From Fallopia convolvulus (taxonomy: Eukaryota; Streptophyta; Magnoliopsida; Caryophyllales; Polygonaceae), in the NCBI GenBank assembly GCA_964016875.1, contig OZ024724.1, forward strand, positions 43,391,820-43,455,819: a stretch of 64,000 nt of DNA, read 5' to 3'. Position numbers and translations under genes: made by a program. Below the pieces are notes generated by a model that was given only the letters and a program-made list of their open reading frames with translations, had not been told where the DNA came from and made no database searches. Shown here one piece after another: positions 1-10,331 of this stretch; the stretch's first letter is position 1; each line of letters opens with the position of its first letter.

Positions 1-1257
1 TTTTATAGGTTTTTCGAAGAAGAAGGAAGCATTTCGAGAGAGTTAGGGTCAAGTGGTTGATGGTGGAGTTTGTAGAGGAAAGAGAAGAAGAATACGCTTT
101 GAAGATCCCGTTAAATCTAAGAAGAAGCTATGAAGAGTGTACATAAAAACCAAGACAGAGAGCTCATTACCGACCTGTGAGGGTCGGTACCGAGTTGTGC
201 AACAAAGTTTTACTTGGAGGATTTAGCAAGAGTCTACTGATCCTATGCAGGTCGTTACCGAGCTGATCTGTGTCAGCAGGCGGCGCCGACTTTCAACAAT
301 TCTATCTTTTATCTCGTAATCTTTTTAGTTAGGAAATTTTCTATCTTTTAGGACCCTTTTTAGATAGTTTCCCTTAGTATAAATACCCTTGTTCTAGTCT
401 AGTTAGGGAGAGTGAGTTCGTTAGTAAGTTTTTTGGAAAGACTATAGTTTGGAGAGCACGCCTGGTTTTATCGAGAGAGAGAGAGGAACCAAGTTCAAGT
501 CTAGCTTGTTCTCTTTTGTTCTGATTGCGAACGTGGTTGTATCCAAATACGAGATTTTTATAATTCAAGTAAGCTTTTATTTCAATGTTCTCATTCAATC
601 TAGTTGTTAGTTTTATCTCGATTATGAGTGAGTAGTTTACTTTTCTAGGATCGGGGTTGAAACCCGACATAGTTATGCATGATTGAATGTGTGTGATGAA
701 TTTTTGATTGCTCTTATATCCTTTTATCTACTTGATTTTGTGCTTATATCTAGAAGAAAGTCAAAGAAATTTGAGTTTATCGCTTGATCGAAAGAGAAAG
801 TAGTGACCTTGAATGTTGATATTGTTCGGTAACGGAAGTTTCGAGCTTTGGATTCAAAATAAGTAGAAAATGAATATATTTATGAAAATTGATTGATTTA
901 CTTGCTTATATCAATGAAATTTGATAGCTTTATCTTTGAGGCATGATATTTATCCTTCACACTATTTCGTATGCATGATTATGTTATGGTAGCCCTTGTC
1001 CTAGATCTTTTTACCTTTGAATTTCTTCCATTTTTCCTTTGATCAGACTCGTTACCGAGGTACACAGGTCGGTCTTGATCCTGCATTTATCTGTGTTTAG
1101 TTGCTTAGTTTGTGTTGAAACCCAGTGTCGTTACCGAACTTGACAAGGTCGGTACCGAGGCTGTCCTAGCCTTGTTTTATTCTGTTTTGCTTTGTTTCTG
1201 TATTTTTTTTTTGTTTCATAGTTTAATAATAAAACAACCTTGCTTCTAGTGGACGAT
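1..1257 (+). mobile_element. Athila-like LTR, left portion (outermost nest layer)
   Basis: This is LTR sequence whose 5' end lies before the window. It parallels the 3206 LTR in order: paired palindromic words (CGGTACCG near 185 and 1150, CGTTACCG near 1129), a TATAAATA box at 378-385, a 'ctaggatcggggtt' block near 645 and an 'acaaccttgcttc' tail near 1233. It breaks off at ACGAT (1253-1257) and resumes at 14346 after an insertion. It is clearly more diverged from the two Ty3 copies here than they are from each other. No coding sequence is visible. Confidence 0.75.
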
Positions 1258-2290
1258 TGATGCATCCAAAACTAACCCGCAAGCGAACGGGGTCAATCGT
1301 AGTACCTCAAGTGTCGATCCCACAAGCACCAATGTAATACTAATTGTAACTCTACTAGTAAATTAGGTCAAAAATAAAAGAAATAAGGGAAATCTATACA
1401 TCTAAGAGAACTAATAATGAAATAAAAGATAAAAACTATAGGATAGATGTGTCTAATGTTAATGATCACCACATCAATGTTTTAATAAATAAAATTATAC
1501 TCTGCCTGAATTTATTTGAAGGACCAACTATCTAAGGTAAAAACTAACTCTTCTCGGACGAATAGTGTATGTACCCAAACTTAACTAACAGTCGTTGTCG
1601 CGTAAAGCAAGTCTGATTTAGATCCTTAAAGCTCTTTAGTGATTAGGAAAAAATAAAGTCAACATCCACTCTCGCGCTCCGCTGAAATTACTCAAACCCT
1701 AAAACAACTACGATAGTTAAGAAATCACACAAGAGAAATTAAGTCGCTCTCGCGCAAATAATTCTCAAGTCCAATCCTAGGGATCTAACATGAACATACA
1801 ATATATTCAATCAATCAATCTCCTATTATTGTTATCTCCTCTCGGTCTCAAACCCTAATAGGAATCCTAATTGCATAAAACAAATAGGCATAACGCAACC
1901 TAGGATCGAATCAAATATATTTCAATTCAGATAAATAGTATAACTTTAATTAAATAGACATTGAAAGGATCACCAAAACCCTAGAATTAGGAATTTAGCT
2001 AAGCATGATTGAAGACATAATCATAATATATAAACTAGCCAAGAATTATTCAATACAATCAAAGAGTAAGAAAACTTAGTCTTAATTATGTAGATAATCC
2101 AAAGTATGGGACTAGATCTTGAAAAACACGGAAACTTCATTCAAGTAGCCGAATTCCTTCGTTAAAGACAATGTCTCGTACTGTGCGGCTAAGTTAAAAC
2201 AAAAGCTCCTTAAACATATAAAATAAAACCTAAGCTTAAACATAAGCTAAATTACTCTCCCCCCAAATATATCTATAAGTACATATATCA

Positions 2291-3200
2291 AGGTTTTGGT
2301 TCAAGTGAGACCCACTCTTGTGGTGAGACCTTGGGCTTAAAGTGAGGACTAATCTCAACCATTAAATTTACATTATCACTATATATTAGATGGTCAAGAT
2401 TTTTTTATTTTTTTCATTTTTTTTAATTTTTTTATTTTTTTTTTATTTTTTTTATTTTTTTTATTTTTTTATTTTTTTTATTTTTTCGGAATTTTTTTCA
2501 GAATTTTTTATATTATATTCTTTGTTAAAAAATGCTTTAAAATATTAAATATGACAGTTCAATTTTTATATACTACGAGTTCATTTTTATACACTAGAAG
2601 TTCAATTTTTTTATGTTAGGAGTTCAATTTTCAATATTGTATGAGTTCAATTTTTATATTCTACGAGTTCATTTTTTATCTATGATAAGTTCAATTTTTA
2701 TGTGTTTTGAGTTCATTTTTCAAATAATTCGATTTTTGCAAAACTAAAAAAATAGCATAAAAAATTAAAAAAGATTAAAAATGAAAAAATGAAAAAATGA
2801 AAAAAATGAAAAAAAATTGAAAAAAGCTTTAAAAACGTTAAATAGGAAAGTTCAATTTTTATATACTACGAGTCCATTTTTATACACTAGAAGTTTAATT
2901 TTTTTATATTAGGAGTTCAATATTCAATATTGTATGAGTTCAATTTTTATATTCTATGAGTTCATTTTTTATCTTTGATAAGTTCAATTTTTATGTGTTT
3001 TAAGTTCATTTTTAAAATAATTCGATTTTCGCAAAACTAAAAAAAATATAAAAAAAATTAAAAAATTGAAAAATGAAAAAAATTGAAAAAATCTTGACCA
3101 TTAAATACATAATAGAGGGGTAAATTCAATGGTTGAGATTGGTCCTCATTTTAAGCAATGTGTCTTACCACAAGGGTGGTCCTCATCGGAACCATGCCCT
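2291..3200. mobile_element. Non-autonomous TIR element (MULE-like MITE)
   Basis: The ends form an imperfect inverted repeat of about 110 bp. The left side (aggttttggttc..., then 'ctcaaccatt' and 'atggtcaagatt') matches the reverse complement of the right side. The flanks share TATATCA: 2284-2290 on the left, and on the right split by the later Ty3 insertion (TATAT at 3201-3205, TATATCA at 13509-13515). The interior is AT-rich and non-coding. Long TIRs and lack of a transposase suggest a Mutator-type derivative; a 7-bp duplication is slightly short for that class, so the superfamily is uncertain. Confidence 0.7.
2540..3060. repeat. Two-copy direct repeat (~294 bp) inside the MITE
   Basis: The block from 'gttcaatttttatatactac' at 2557 recurs at 2851 with few changes, a period of 294 bp. 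Each copy is built from shorter units of the form 'gagttcaatttttat' roughly every 25-30 bp, so it is a higher-order repeat. It is non-coding. Confidence 0.8.
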
Positions 3201-3205
3201 TATAT

Positions 3206-4722
3206 TGATGTTCGCATTTTTAGTATAGTTTTTGATAGGTTTTCTTTGTTTATTAGGTTTAGTTTTGTCTAGTTTAGGTTTAGTTTTGAGTAATTTTAGT
3301 TAGTTTTGCATAAATCTATGAAAAGAGTGGAATCTACGCTATTTTGTGTATTTTGCAGATTTTAGTGAGAAAAGGAGCTAAATGGAGCTAAATTTGGAGC
3401 ATCACAGTGAAGGACGGGAAAGTGCAAGATTTAAGAAGTCGAAGCTCGAGAGTACAAGAGGAGGTGTTGAAGAAAACAAAACCCCAGGCTCGTTAATGAG
3501 GCTGTGAAGGGTCGTTAACGAGGCCACGAAGAGAAAGATTTCAAGTATTATTTTTATTATTCACCGATCCTGAGCGGGAATTTATTTCCGTATCGGTTGA
3601 GTATCTTTTTAGAATCTTTATGGGTTATTAGAATATGTATTTTAGGGTTTAATATCTTTCTAGATTTTATTTCTATCTTTTAGAGATTGTTTCTATCTTT
3701 TTAGGAAAGTTTTTATCTTTTAGCCTTTTTTTTTAGGATTTTCTAGTCAAATACCCTTCTATCTAGCATAGAAAGAGGGGGGCCTAATTTTGGAGTCGAA
3801 TTGGAGAGCTAGTTTTGGAGAAGATTTGGAGGAAGGCCGAAGGAGAGAGAACCGGATCGGAGGTCGGTGACGAGGTTCGGTGACGACGGTTTCCGAGGTT
3901 CGTTTGTCGAGTTTGTGGTTCGGTGATTGTTTTGTTTAGTTTTCTTCTGAGTCTCTGTAAGACGATATTTTTGTTGGTAATTTAAGTTTGAGTTTTGTTT
4001 CAATGTTTGTTTTTATTGAGGTTTTTAGTTTCTTAATCATGAGTAGTGAGTAGTCTATTTTTCTAGGGTCGGGGTTAAGCCCGGCATAGTTGATCATGTT
4101 TGATGAGTAAGATTGTGTGTTGAATGCCTTTTATCTTTATTGAGATTGTTTGTTGTGCTTAATACCGAAACGGGAGTTGAGGTAATTTGAGTTTTAACTT
4201 GATTGAAAGAGAAAGTTAGTAACTTGAAGGTTGATATTGTTTGAAAACGAAAGTTTCAAGCTTTAGATCCAAAACAAGCAATTGAGTGAGTGAGTTTATG
4301 AAAGTAGATTAATTTACTTGTTAAAGTCAATGAAAGTTGATGACTCTATCTATTTAAAGGCATGATCTTATCTTCTTACGAATTCTTATGCTTGGCTATG
4401 TTGTGGTGTCCCTTATCCTAGATTTTTGTTTTAATTGAATTATTTCTGATAAATCTTCGTTGTTGAATACTTGCTTCGGTACCGAGTATTAATTGGAATT
4501 TAATTAGGTCGTTAGTTAGTATTTTTGTGTTCGGTGGTTCGGTAACGATCCTAACAAGGTCGTTAACAAGGCATCTCGTGAGTGGTTGTGTTTGATTTTA
4601 TTTGATTTTTATTAGATTGATAGACAAACAACCTTGCCTCCTGTATTACGATCCTGACTCCACTGTACTCAGCGGGGTCTTGACTTACAAATTTATTTGT
4701 TGGCCGAGAAACCCTATCAACA
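3206..4722 (+). repeat. 5' LTR of Ty3-type copy 1
   Basis: It starts TGATGTTCGC and ends TATCAACA (TG...CA). Paired palindromes lie at 3491/3513 and 4540/4561. The expected TATA box is damaged: it reads gtcaaatac at 3746-3754, where the 3' LTR has gtataaatac. Confidence 0.93.
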
Positions 4723-4725
4723 AAT

Positions 4726-4743
4726 TGGCGCCGTTGACGGGGA
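4726..4743 (+). promoter_or_regulatory. Primer binding site, tRNA-Asp type
   Basis: TGGCGCCGTTGACGGGGA lies 3 nt after the LTR. It differs at one position from the complement of the plant tRNA-Asp 3' end, as known for Athila-type elements. Copy 2 carries a variant of the same site. Confidence 0.85.
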
Positions 4744-4836
4744 AGCAACGAGTTGTTAGTTTATCTTCGGGATCGGGAATAGCCCGACCCCGTTTTTGTT
4801 TTTAATTTTTGTTTTCTTTGTTTGTTTTCTCAGTGT

Positions 4837-5928
4837 ATGTCGGCAGGACGAAGAAGGCTTTAGTTTGATAGCTCCAGTTATTACTCAGAACCCGAACGTT
4901 CCCTGCACCGACGACTCCGAGAAAACCGAGCCATGGCCACAGCTGAAGAGATGGCTCGAGAGTTAGAGATCCTCCGGACCCAGATGGAGGCACTGAAAGC
5001 CGAGAAGGACGGCGCTGACGCAGACAAGGCTCGACTGCAAGAAGAGCTAAATGCCTATCCAAGGAATGCCAAGCAATACATGCATCCGGAATTGAGGGTG
5101 CCAGAATCTCCTATTGTGCTTCCTGCGATAGAGAAACCTTTTGAGATCAAGTCTCAATTTATATCCTTAATTAAACGGGCTCAGTTTGAAGGGAAACCTG
5201 CTGAGTGCCCTATGGAGCATATTAGAAATTTTCTTGATTTATGTGACACCATAGCTGCTGAAGGTGTCTCGCTCGAATATGTTCTGTTAAAAGCTTTTAG
5301 ATGGTCACTTACTGGAAAGGCCCAGAACTGGTTAGAGAGCCTACATTCTAAGTCTATCAGGACTTGGAAAGCTTTGTATGATCAATTTCTTACAAAGTTT
5401 TTCCCTCCTGCTAAGACAACGGAGTTAAGGAAACGCATCACCTCTTATCACCAGTTGCCTAATGAAACATTTTTTGAAACATGGGAAAGATTTAAAGAGA
5501 TGCTTAGACAATGCCCTACTCATGGGCAACCTTTATATGTATTGCAAGAAATCTTTTTCCAGGGTATCAACGCGGAGACCAAGAACCGCATCAACACGCA
5601 TACTGCGTGCGGTTTTATAGAGATGAACCCGACAGAGGCGTGGGAACTGTTGGACAAACTGGCGAATTACGATGCTATGTACGGAACCCAGCAGGCTCCA
5701 CAAACTCAAAAACGTCTCTATGTGCCCAACAGAGATGAAGTTGACCCCGATGTTAAAAATCAATTCTTACAAGATGAGGTCAACTGTTTGAGGAAACAGG
5801 TAAGTTTTCTGAAATCCTCTCAATCATGTCAAGAATGTGGTTCTTCTGCGCATAGTACTTCTGCTTGCACTAACATTGAGCAGGTTAGAACCGCTGAGAC
5901 GATAGAATTACATGAGAGGACCCTATAG
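4837..5928 (+). pseudogene. gag: gag, structural protein (premature stop near the start)
   Basis: Gag forms the virus-like particle that packages element RNA. The ancestral start is probably the ATG at 4837, matching copy 2's start. Here the ninth codon is TAG (4861-4863) where copy 2 has CAG, so translation could only resume at ATG 4933, giving 331 residues. The core is a retrotransposon gag domain with 'CPMEHIRNFLDLCDT', 'NWLESL' and 'FETWERFKEMLRQCP'. A CCHC zinc knuckle (CQECGSSAHSTSAC) follows near the end. The frame closes at 5928 because 8 bp present in copy 2 (ctgagatg) are missing near 5905; the reading shifts into the frame opening at 5912. Original gag-protease was therefore one reading frame. 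Confidence 0.85.
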
Positions 5929-7504
5929 GAACCAGCCTAATTACAATGACAGGTCAAACAACTATCAACCATGGGGCAATCAGAATACAAATCACAATTA
6001 CACAGGGCCCCCGCAAGATAGACGACCTGCACCATATCGACCTCCAGGCCATCAGGAGACGCCATCATGGGTTCAGGAGATTAAAGAGAGCATCAACGGA
6101 GTGAACAACAAGGTTGATGACGTCCAAGCCAAGCTGAACCGACAGGATAAAAGATGGGGAGAGTTCGATATTTGGAAGAGGAGCGTTGATTCCCAACTAG
6201 GAGACCTTGCTGCACGGATTCCAAGACCACAAGGGCAACTCCCGGGCCGCCCCGAGGAGAACACTAGAGGCCAAATAGCAGCGGTACACCTCAGAAGCGG
6301 GAAGACACTACCGGAGAGAGTTCAAACTGAAGAGAAGGAGGAAAAGGACCTCGCCAACCAGCTCGTTAACGAGCCATCGAGAGCTAGTACCGAGCCTACA
6401 AGCCAGGATGACGAGGCTCCAAGAATTCCTGACGATCCTAACCCAGGTAAGTCTACTAATCCGAGCCTTCCTCTGAATCCCAGGGTAGTTAACGACCCTA
6501 TCAGGGTCGGTAACGACCCGCCGAGGACACAAAACGACCCCAGTGTCGACCCGGTACTCTCACCTCTCGAGCCTAACTTGGTTCCGAGAATGGTGAAAAC
6601 TCTTCCATTTCCAACTAAGAAATCTATGGACTCTACTGAAAGTAAGTTCAAGCATTTCGTTAAAATTCTTCAGGGCATTAATATTTCCATCCCATTCGCT
6701 GAGGCCCTAAGCGAAATGCCGGCTTACACAAAATTCTTGAAAGATATTCTTAGCAGGAAAAAAATTATTACAGAGCTGCATGACGAGGTCAGATCCATAG
6801 CTCTTCCAGAAAAGCTTGGAGATCCCGGGAGGTTTGCAATCACAATAGGCATAGGCAACCACAAGTTCAAGGCTTTATGCGATCTTGGTGCCAATGCTAG
6901 TCTTGTTCCGCTCTCAATATGGTCTAAAACCAATATGGGACCACTAGAACCAGTAGACATGAATTTGTACATGGCAGATGGGTCAAGTGTCAAGGCCACA
7001 GGAGTGGTGGACGATTACCCTATCCAAATCGGGAAATTCTTTATTCCGAATGATTTTATTGTCCTTGACATGCCTGAAGACCCTCATGTCCCCATAATTC
7101 TCGGGCGACCATTCTTAGCCACAGCAGGAGCAAGAGTTGATGTGCGAAAGGGACTCCTCACTTTTGATATAGGAGAGGAACGGGTGGAATTCAATTTAGA
7201 TCAAAAAGCCAACGACCCAATTGGAGTGGCACAACTAGAGTTGACTCAACCCGAACTCGACGCCACAGTCCCTACCGAGCCACATCTGCCGATCACTGAT
7301 TCTCACATGCACAAAGGCCCTACTACAAAGGTTACAGAAAAGTCCAAACCACCTTGGCTTTCAGACTACACCAATAACCCAGGGATATCGAGCTTGCTGA
7401 TAGAAGAAAAAGGTCCTAATTTAGCAATTCAAGCACACAGAGGCAGTAAGGCTACAGGCAAGGTATCTCAAGACCCCAACATGGCCAGACATGAACCACC
7501 ATGA
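5912..7504 (+). CDS. Gag C-terminal region plus aspartic protease (retropepsin-like)
   Basis: This 530-residue frame continues gag after the 8-bp frameshift. Residues about 1-130 are basic and Gln/Asn/Pro-rich (nucleic-acid-binding linker). Residues about 150-220 hold a 7-residue repeat of the VNDP type (VVNDPIR, VGNDPPR, TQNDPSV) that encodes the family palindrome. A retropepsin domain follows, with the catalytic loop CDLGANASLVP near residue 322 and the ILGRPF motif near residue 395. Ty3 elements normally continue into RT, RNase H and integrase; here the frame stops after a short tail and non-coding sequence follows. The protease should cut Gag. Whether it can be translated in this copy is doubtful, since it is out of frame with gag; the ATG at 5912 is only the first in this frame. 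Confidence 0.85.
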   Translation: MRGPYRNQPNYNDRSNNYQPWGNQNTNHNYTGPPQDRRPAPYRPPGHQETPSWVQEIKESINGVNNKVDDVQAKLNRQDKRWGEFDIWKRSVDSQLGDLAARIPRPQGQLPGRPEENTRGQIAAVHLRSGKTLPERVQTEEKEEKDLANQLVNEPSRASTEPTSQDDEAPRIPDDPNPGKSTNPSLPLNPRVVNDPIRVGNDPPRTQNDPSVDPVLSPLEPNLVPRMVKTLPFPTKKSMDSTESKFKHFVKILQGINISIPFAEALSEMPAYTKFLKDILSRKKIITELHDEVRSIALPEKLGDPGRFAITIGIGNHKFKALCDLGANASLVPLSIWSKTNMGPLEPVDMNLYMADGSSVKATGVVDDYPIQIGKFFIPNDFIVLDMPEDPHVPIILGRPFLATAGARVDVRKGLLTFDIGEERVEFNLDQKANDPIGVAQLELTQPELDATVPTEPHLPITDSHMHKGPTTKVTEKSKPPWLSDYTNNPGISSLLIEEKGPNLAIQAHRGSKATGKVSQDPNMARHEPP

Positions 7505-7525
7505 GACTAGCAAGAGAGCTCATCG

Positions 7526-7571
7526 GGCTAACGACGTTAAACATAGCGCTTACGGGAGGCAACCCGCTTTT
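7526..7571 (+). promoter_or_regulatory. Conserved post-protease motif with GGGAGGCAACCC hairpin
   Basis: Just after the protease stop lies 'acgttaaacatagcgctta' followed by CGGGAGGCAACCCG, which can form a 4-bp stem around AGGCAA. Copy 2 has a near-identical block at 49795-49840 on the minus strand. Similar blocks follow pol in plant Ty3 elements as I recall them, but the function is not known to me. Confidence 0.55.
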
Positions 7572-8720
7572 TAGAATAGGTCTAGTTTATTTTATTTTTA
7601 TTTTCTTTTTAGATTACTTCTTAGCTTTCTTTTATTTTTATTTTTAGTTTAATTAGGATAGAAATAAGATCATTTGAGCTAACAAGATTTCAGGAAAAAG
7701 GGGTCGAAAAATCACTCAAGAAGGCCACGGCGGCTCGTTAACGACCTACCCAGGGTCGTTAACGACCCGTTTCGGACGACCCGATTCGTCACAATACGGG
7801 GCAGGTAAGTAATTCTAACCTAGTTAATTTTTTAACCCTAGCCGCCGCCCCCTTCTACCCATTACCCCTCCTATAAAAACCCTTCTACCCCTCCCAAAAT
7901 TCTACCACAATCCCTCCAACATTCACTCTCAAACCCAAAACTCTCTCAATCCCTCTCAATCCTCTCCCACCGAGTCGGAATTCCCACACTAATGACCACC
8001 GTAGACGCCATCGTTACCGGAGTTCGGAGGCTGCACACCGTCGACGACGAGCTCGTTAACTAATCTGATTTCGACCCTTGTTCTTTAAATTCTCGGTTCT
8101 CCGGTATGATTTCTAAACCCTTGCTTGAAATTGCATGATTGATTATCTATAGGGTTAAAAATTTCATATCATGAATCATGATTTTTAGGGAGATCGATGA
8201 GCATGCTTAAATTCCGTTCTAAAAATTCTTGATTGTGCTTAGTTGTTTAAAGTTTTAGGAAAGATTATTCATGTTAGATTAGCTATTGTAACCCTTTAGT
8301 TAGGAAAGCATGAATTTTTCTTGTTCTAGATCTAAAAATTCGAACTTTGCATGTCAAAATTCCGGGAAATTTTTAGCATGTTCGGGATGGGTAATTGAGT
8401 AAGTATGGGGTGCCTTTACCCTAAGGGGGACTTGTGGAGAATAATAGAAGATTGCATGCTTGATTTGTGCTGAGTTAGAGGTAGATTTAATTTCGAAAAT
8501 TTCTGGTTTTGCTCTCGGCGGCTCGTTAACGACCCACCCAGGCTCGTTAACGACCCTGCACTTCATCAATGATCGATCTGAGCCCAGACTCGTGAACAAC
8601 CCAATTGGGTAGTTTACGAATAATTCCGAGGTTAATTTTGAGACCAAGTATGGGGTCTCGTACCTATCTATTTTTGAGTGGATCTTATCTTGGAAAAATC
8701 TCTATTATTTTGTAGGATCC
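7572..8720 (+). promoter_or_regulatory. Putative internal promoter, leader and intron for the downstream ORF
   Basis: A TATAAAAA box (7872-7879) is followed by a pyrimidine-rich leader, a possible 23-codon upstream ORF (7992-8063), a good 5' splice site (CCG|GTATGA, GT at 8104) and a 3' site (TTTTGTAG, AG at 8714-8715) 5 bp before the ATG at 8721. Two CGTTAACG pairs (7736/7757 and 8524/8545) flank or lie within this unit. Copy 2 conserves the TATA box (49486-49493), donor (49221-49222) and acceptor (48626-48627). Transcription and splicing are inferred, not shown. Confidence 0.55.
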
Positions 8721-10331
8721 ATGGCTAGTTCAAGCAGACCCGCTACCCGAGCCCAAAAGAAGAGGAGGAACCATAGGTCTCCATCTCCACCCCGGGTGGA
8801 CGATGTGATTTTGAGCAGTCAAAGCCAAGTACGGCGCTACCGGGATTTTTTGGAGAAGGACCATTACACCCGATGGTTCTCGAAGTCTAGCGCCGTCTCT
8901 ACGGGCATCTACACGGATGTCAAGGATTCCTTCATCATCCTTGGGGCCTCCCACTTATTGAAGCAAGAGAGCTTGCCACACTATCCGACCCTCACATCCG
9001 AGTTCTTGGCCACCTTGGAGACCAATTTCTCGTCGAAGATCTCGACGAGACGCATTCGGTTCCGGCTCGGTAACGAGGACCGTGACTTCACCATGGCGGA
9101 GTTCAATGCAATCTTGGAGCTCCCAAACCCGACAAGGGACTATAGCTTGAAGGACTATCGAGTGACCCGCACTTGGAGCTACATCACCGGAGAGGTTCAA
9201 TCCTCTACCGCGGCGCTATCCGGGGCAACCATAGTCAACCCCATCTTCCGGATTATCTTGAGAGTCCTCGCCGCAACATTTTGGCCGAAGAAAGAGTTGA
9301 ACCGGTCTACAAGGACGGAGGTCGCTTGCTTCCGCACCATCCTCTTCGAGGAGCCCGGCCCCTTGAATTTGGGGTACGAATGGCTATACTATGTCGAGAA
9401 GTCCCACAAGTCCAAGGAGGTGTGGTGTGGCAATTTGGTTAGCCTCTTGGCTAAGAATCTTGGAGTGGATATCACCCGTTACACACCGGCCCACGCTCAA
9501 CTCCTCAACAAGAACTATTGGTATAGTGCCGGGATTTTCGTGCAAGCCGAGGGAGGCTTCAAGGTTAAGGTTCGAGATCAACTAGTCATACCTTCCCTCG
9601 ACATGTACGAGCTACTCTATGTACCGAATTGGTACGAAGTATGGACGGGCCAGCCTTACCCATTGGAGCCAAAACCGGAGGATGAGCTCTCGCTTAGGCC
9701 TTGTCATACCCGGTTTGAGCGAGATGACGTGGACGAATATGAAGAAGAAGATGAGCAAGAGGATACCGAGGTAGTAGGCAATGACACCGAGGAAGCCGAC
9801 ACCGAGGGCGGCACTGAGGAGCTCAACTTTACAAAAGAAGACATGGAGACGGAGGAATTAGGAGGCCACATCTTCGTCGACGAGCCAACCAGGGTCGTTA
9901 ACGACCATTTCCAGCCACCACCCAACAGTGTTAACGAGGCAACCAGCTTCGTTAACGAGGTGCCGCAAGCTCCCGTCGACCCTCCACCAGCTCCTGTCGA
10001 CCCTCACGCATATGGCTTAATGCCTTACAACCCGGTGATGTATCAAGACCATTTCCAGCCTCACTACCCACCACCTCCTCAGCCCGAGTACGCAGGATCG
10101 AGCATACCACCACCATGGGCCGAGGATCTTTCTGCACGGATGCAGCAGCTTCACCTCCAGACCAATCACATTCATCGGAGGATGGATAGATGGGAAACCG
10201 TCTATTCCGCTCGCATGTCGAGGGAAGATGAGCGGCAACGTCAAAGAGAGGCGGAGGATGCTGAGCGTTGGAGGATGATGTATGACTTCATGGGGAACTT
10301 TGAGCACTATTTTCCTCCACCGAACCGTTGA
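8721..10331 (+). CDS. Env-position ORF of Athila-like element (plant transposon protein family)
   Basis: An intact 536-residue protein of unknown biochemical role, in the position where Athila elements carry an env-like gene. The N-terminus is basic (about residues 1-25). A globular region runs to about residue 330, with 'FTMAEFNAILELP', 'GPLNLGYEWLYYVE' and 'WCGNLVSLLAKNLGVD', resembling the Athila ORF / putative plant transposon protein families. Residues about 335-380 are very acidic; about 390-460 are proline-rich with VNE/VDP repeats every 7 residues. The end is charged and helix-prone (SREDERQRQREAEDAERWR). No signal peptide or membrane span is evident, so an envelope role is unsupported. 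The start is chosen because ATG lies directly after a conserved splice acceptor. Copy 2 has the same gene broken by frameshifts. Confidence 0.8.
   Translation: MASSSRPATRAQKKRRNHRSPSPPRVDDVILSSQSQVRRYRDFLEKDHYTRWFSKSSAVSTGIYTDVKDSFIILGASHLLKQESLPHYPTLTSEFLATLETNFSSKISTRRIRFRLGNEDRDFTMAEFNAILELPNPTRDYSLKDYRVTRTWSYITGEVQSSTAALSGATIVNPIFRIILRVLAATFWPKKELNRSTRTEVACFRTILFEEPGPLNLGYEWLYYVEKSHKSKEVWCGNLVSLLAKNLGVDITRYTPAHAQLLNKNYWYSAGIFVQAEGGFKVKVRDQLVIPSLDMYELLYVPNWYEVWTGQPYPLEPKPEDELSLRPCHTRFERDDVDEYEEEDEQEDTEVVGNDTEEADTEGGTEELNFTKEDMETEELGGHIFVDEPTRVVNDHFQPPPNSVNEATSFVNEVPQAPVDPPPAPVDPHAYGLMPYNPVMYQDHFQPHYPPPPQPEYAGSSIPPPWAEDLSARMQQLHLQTNHIHRRMDRWETVYSARMSREDERQRQREAEDAERWRMMYDFMGNFEHYFPPPNR

Noticed and set aside
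3809..4003. Minus-strand 64-residue frame, repeated at 12595-12789
   Set aside because: The identical pair simply lies in the two LTRs of one element; it is antisense and has no family resemblance.
8721..10331. Retroviral-type envelope gene
   Set aside because: Position fits, but no signal peptide, cleavage site or transmembrane segment is visible, so only the positional label is used.
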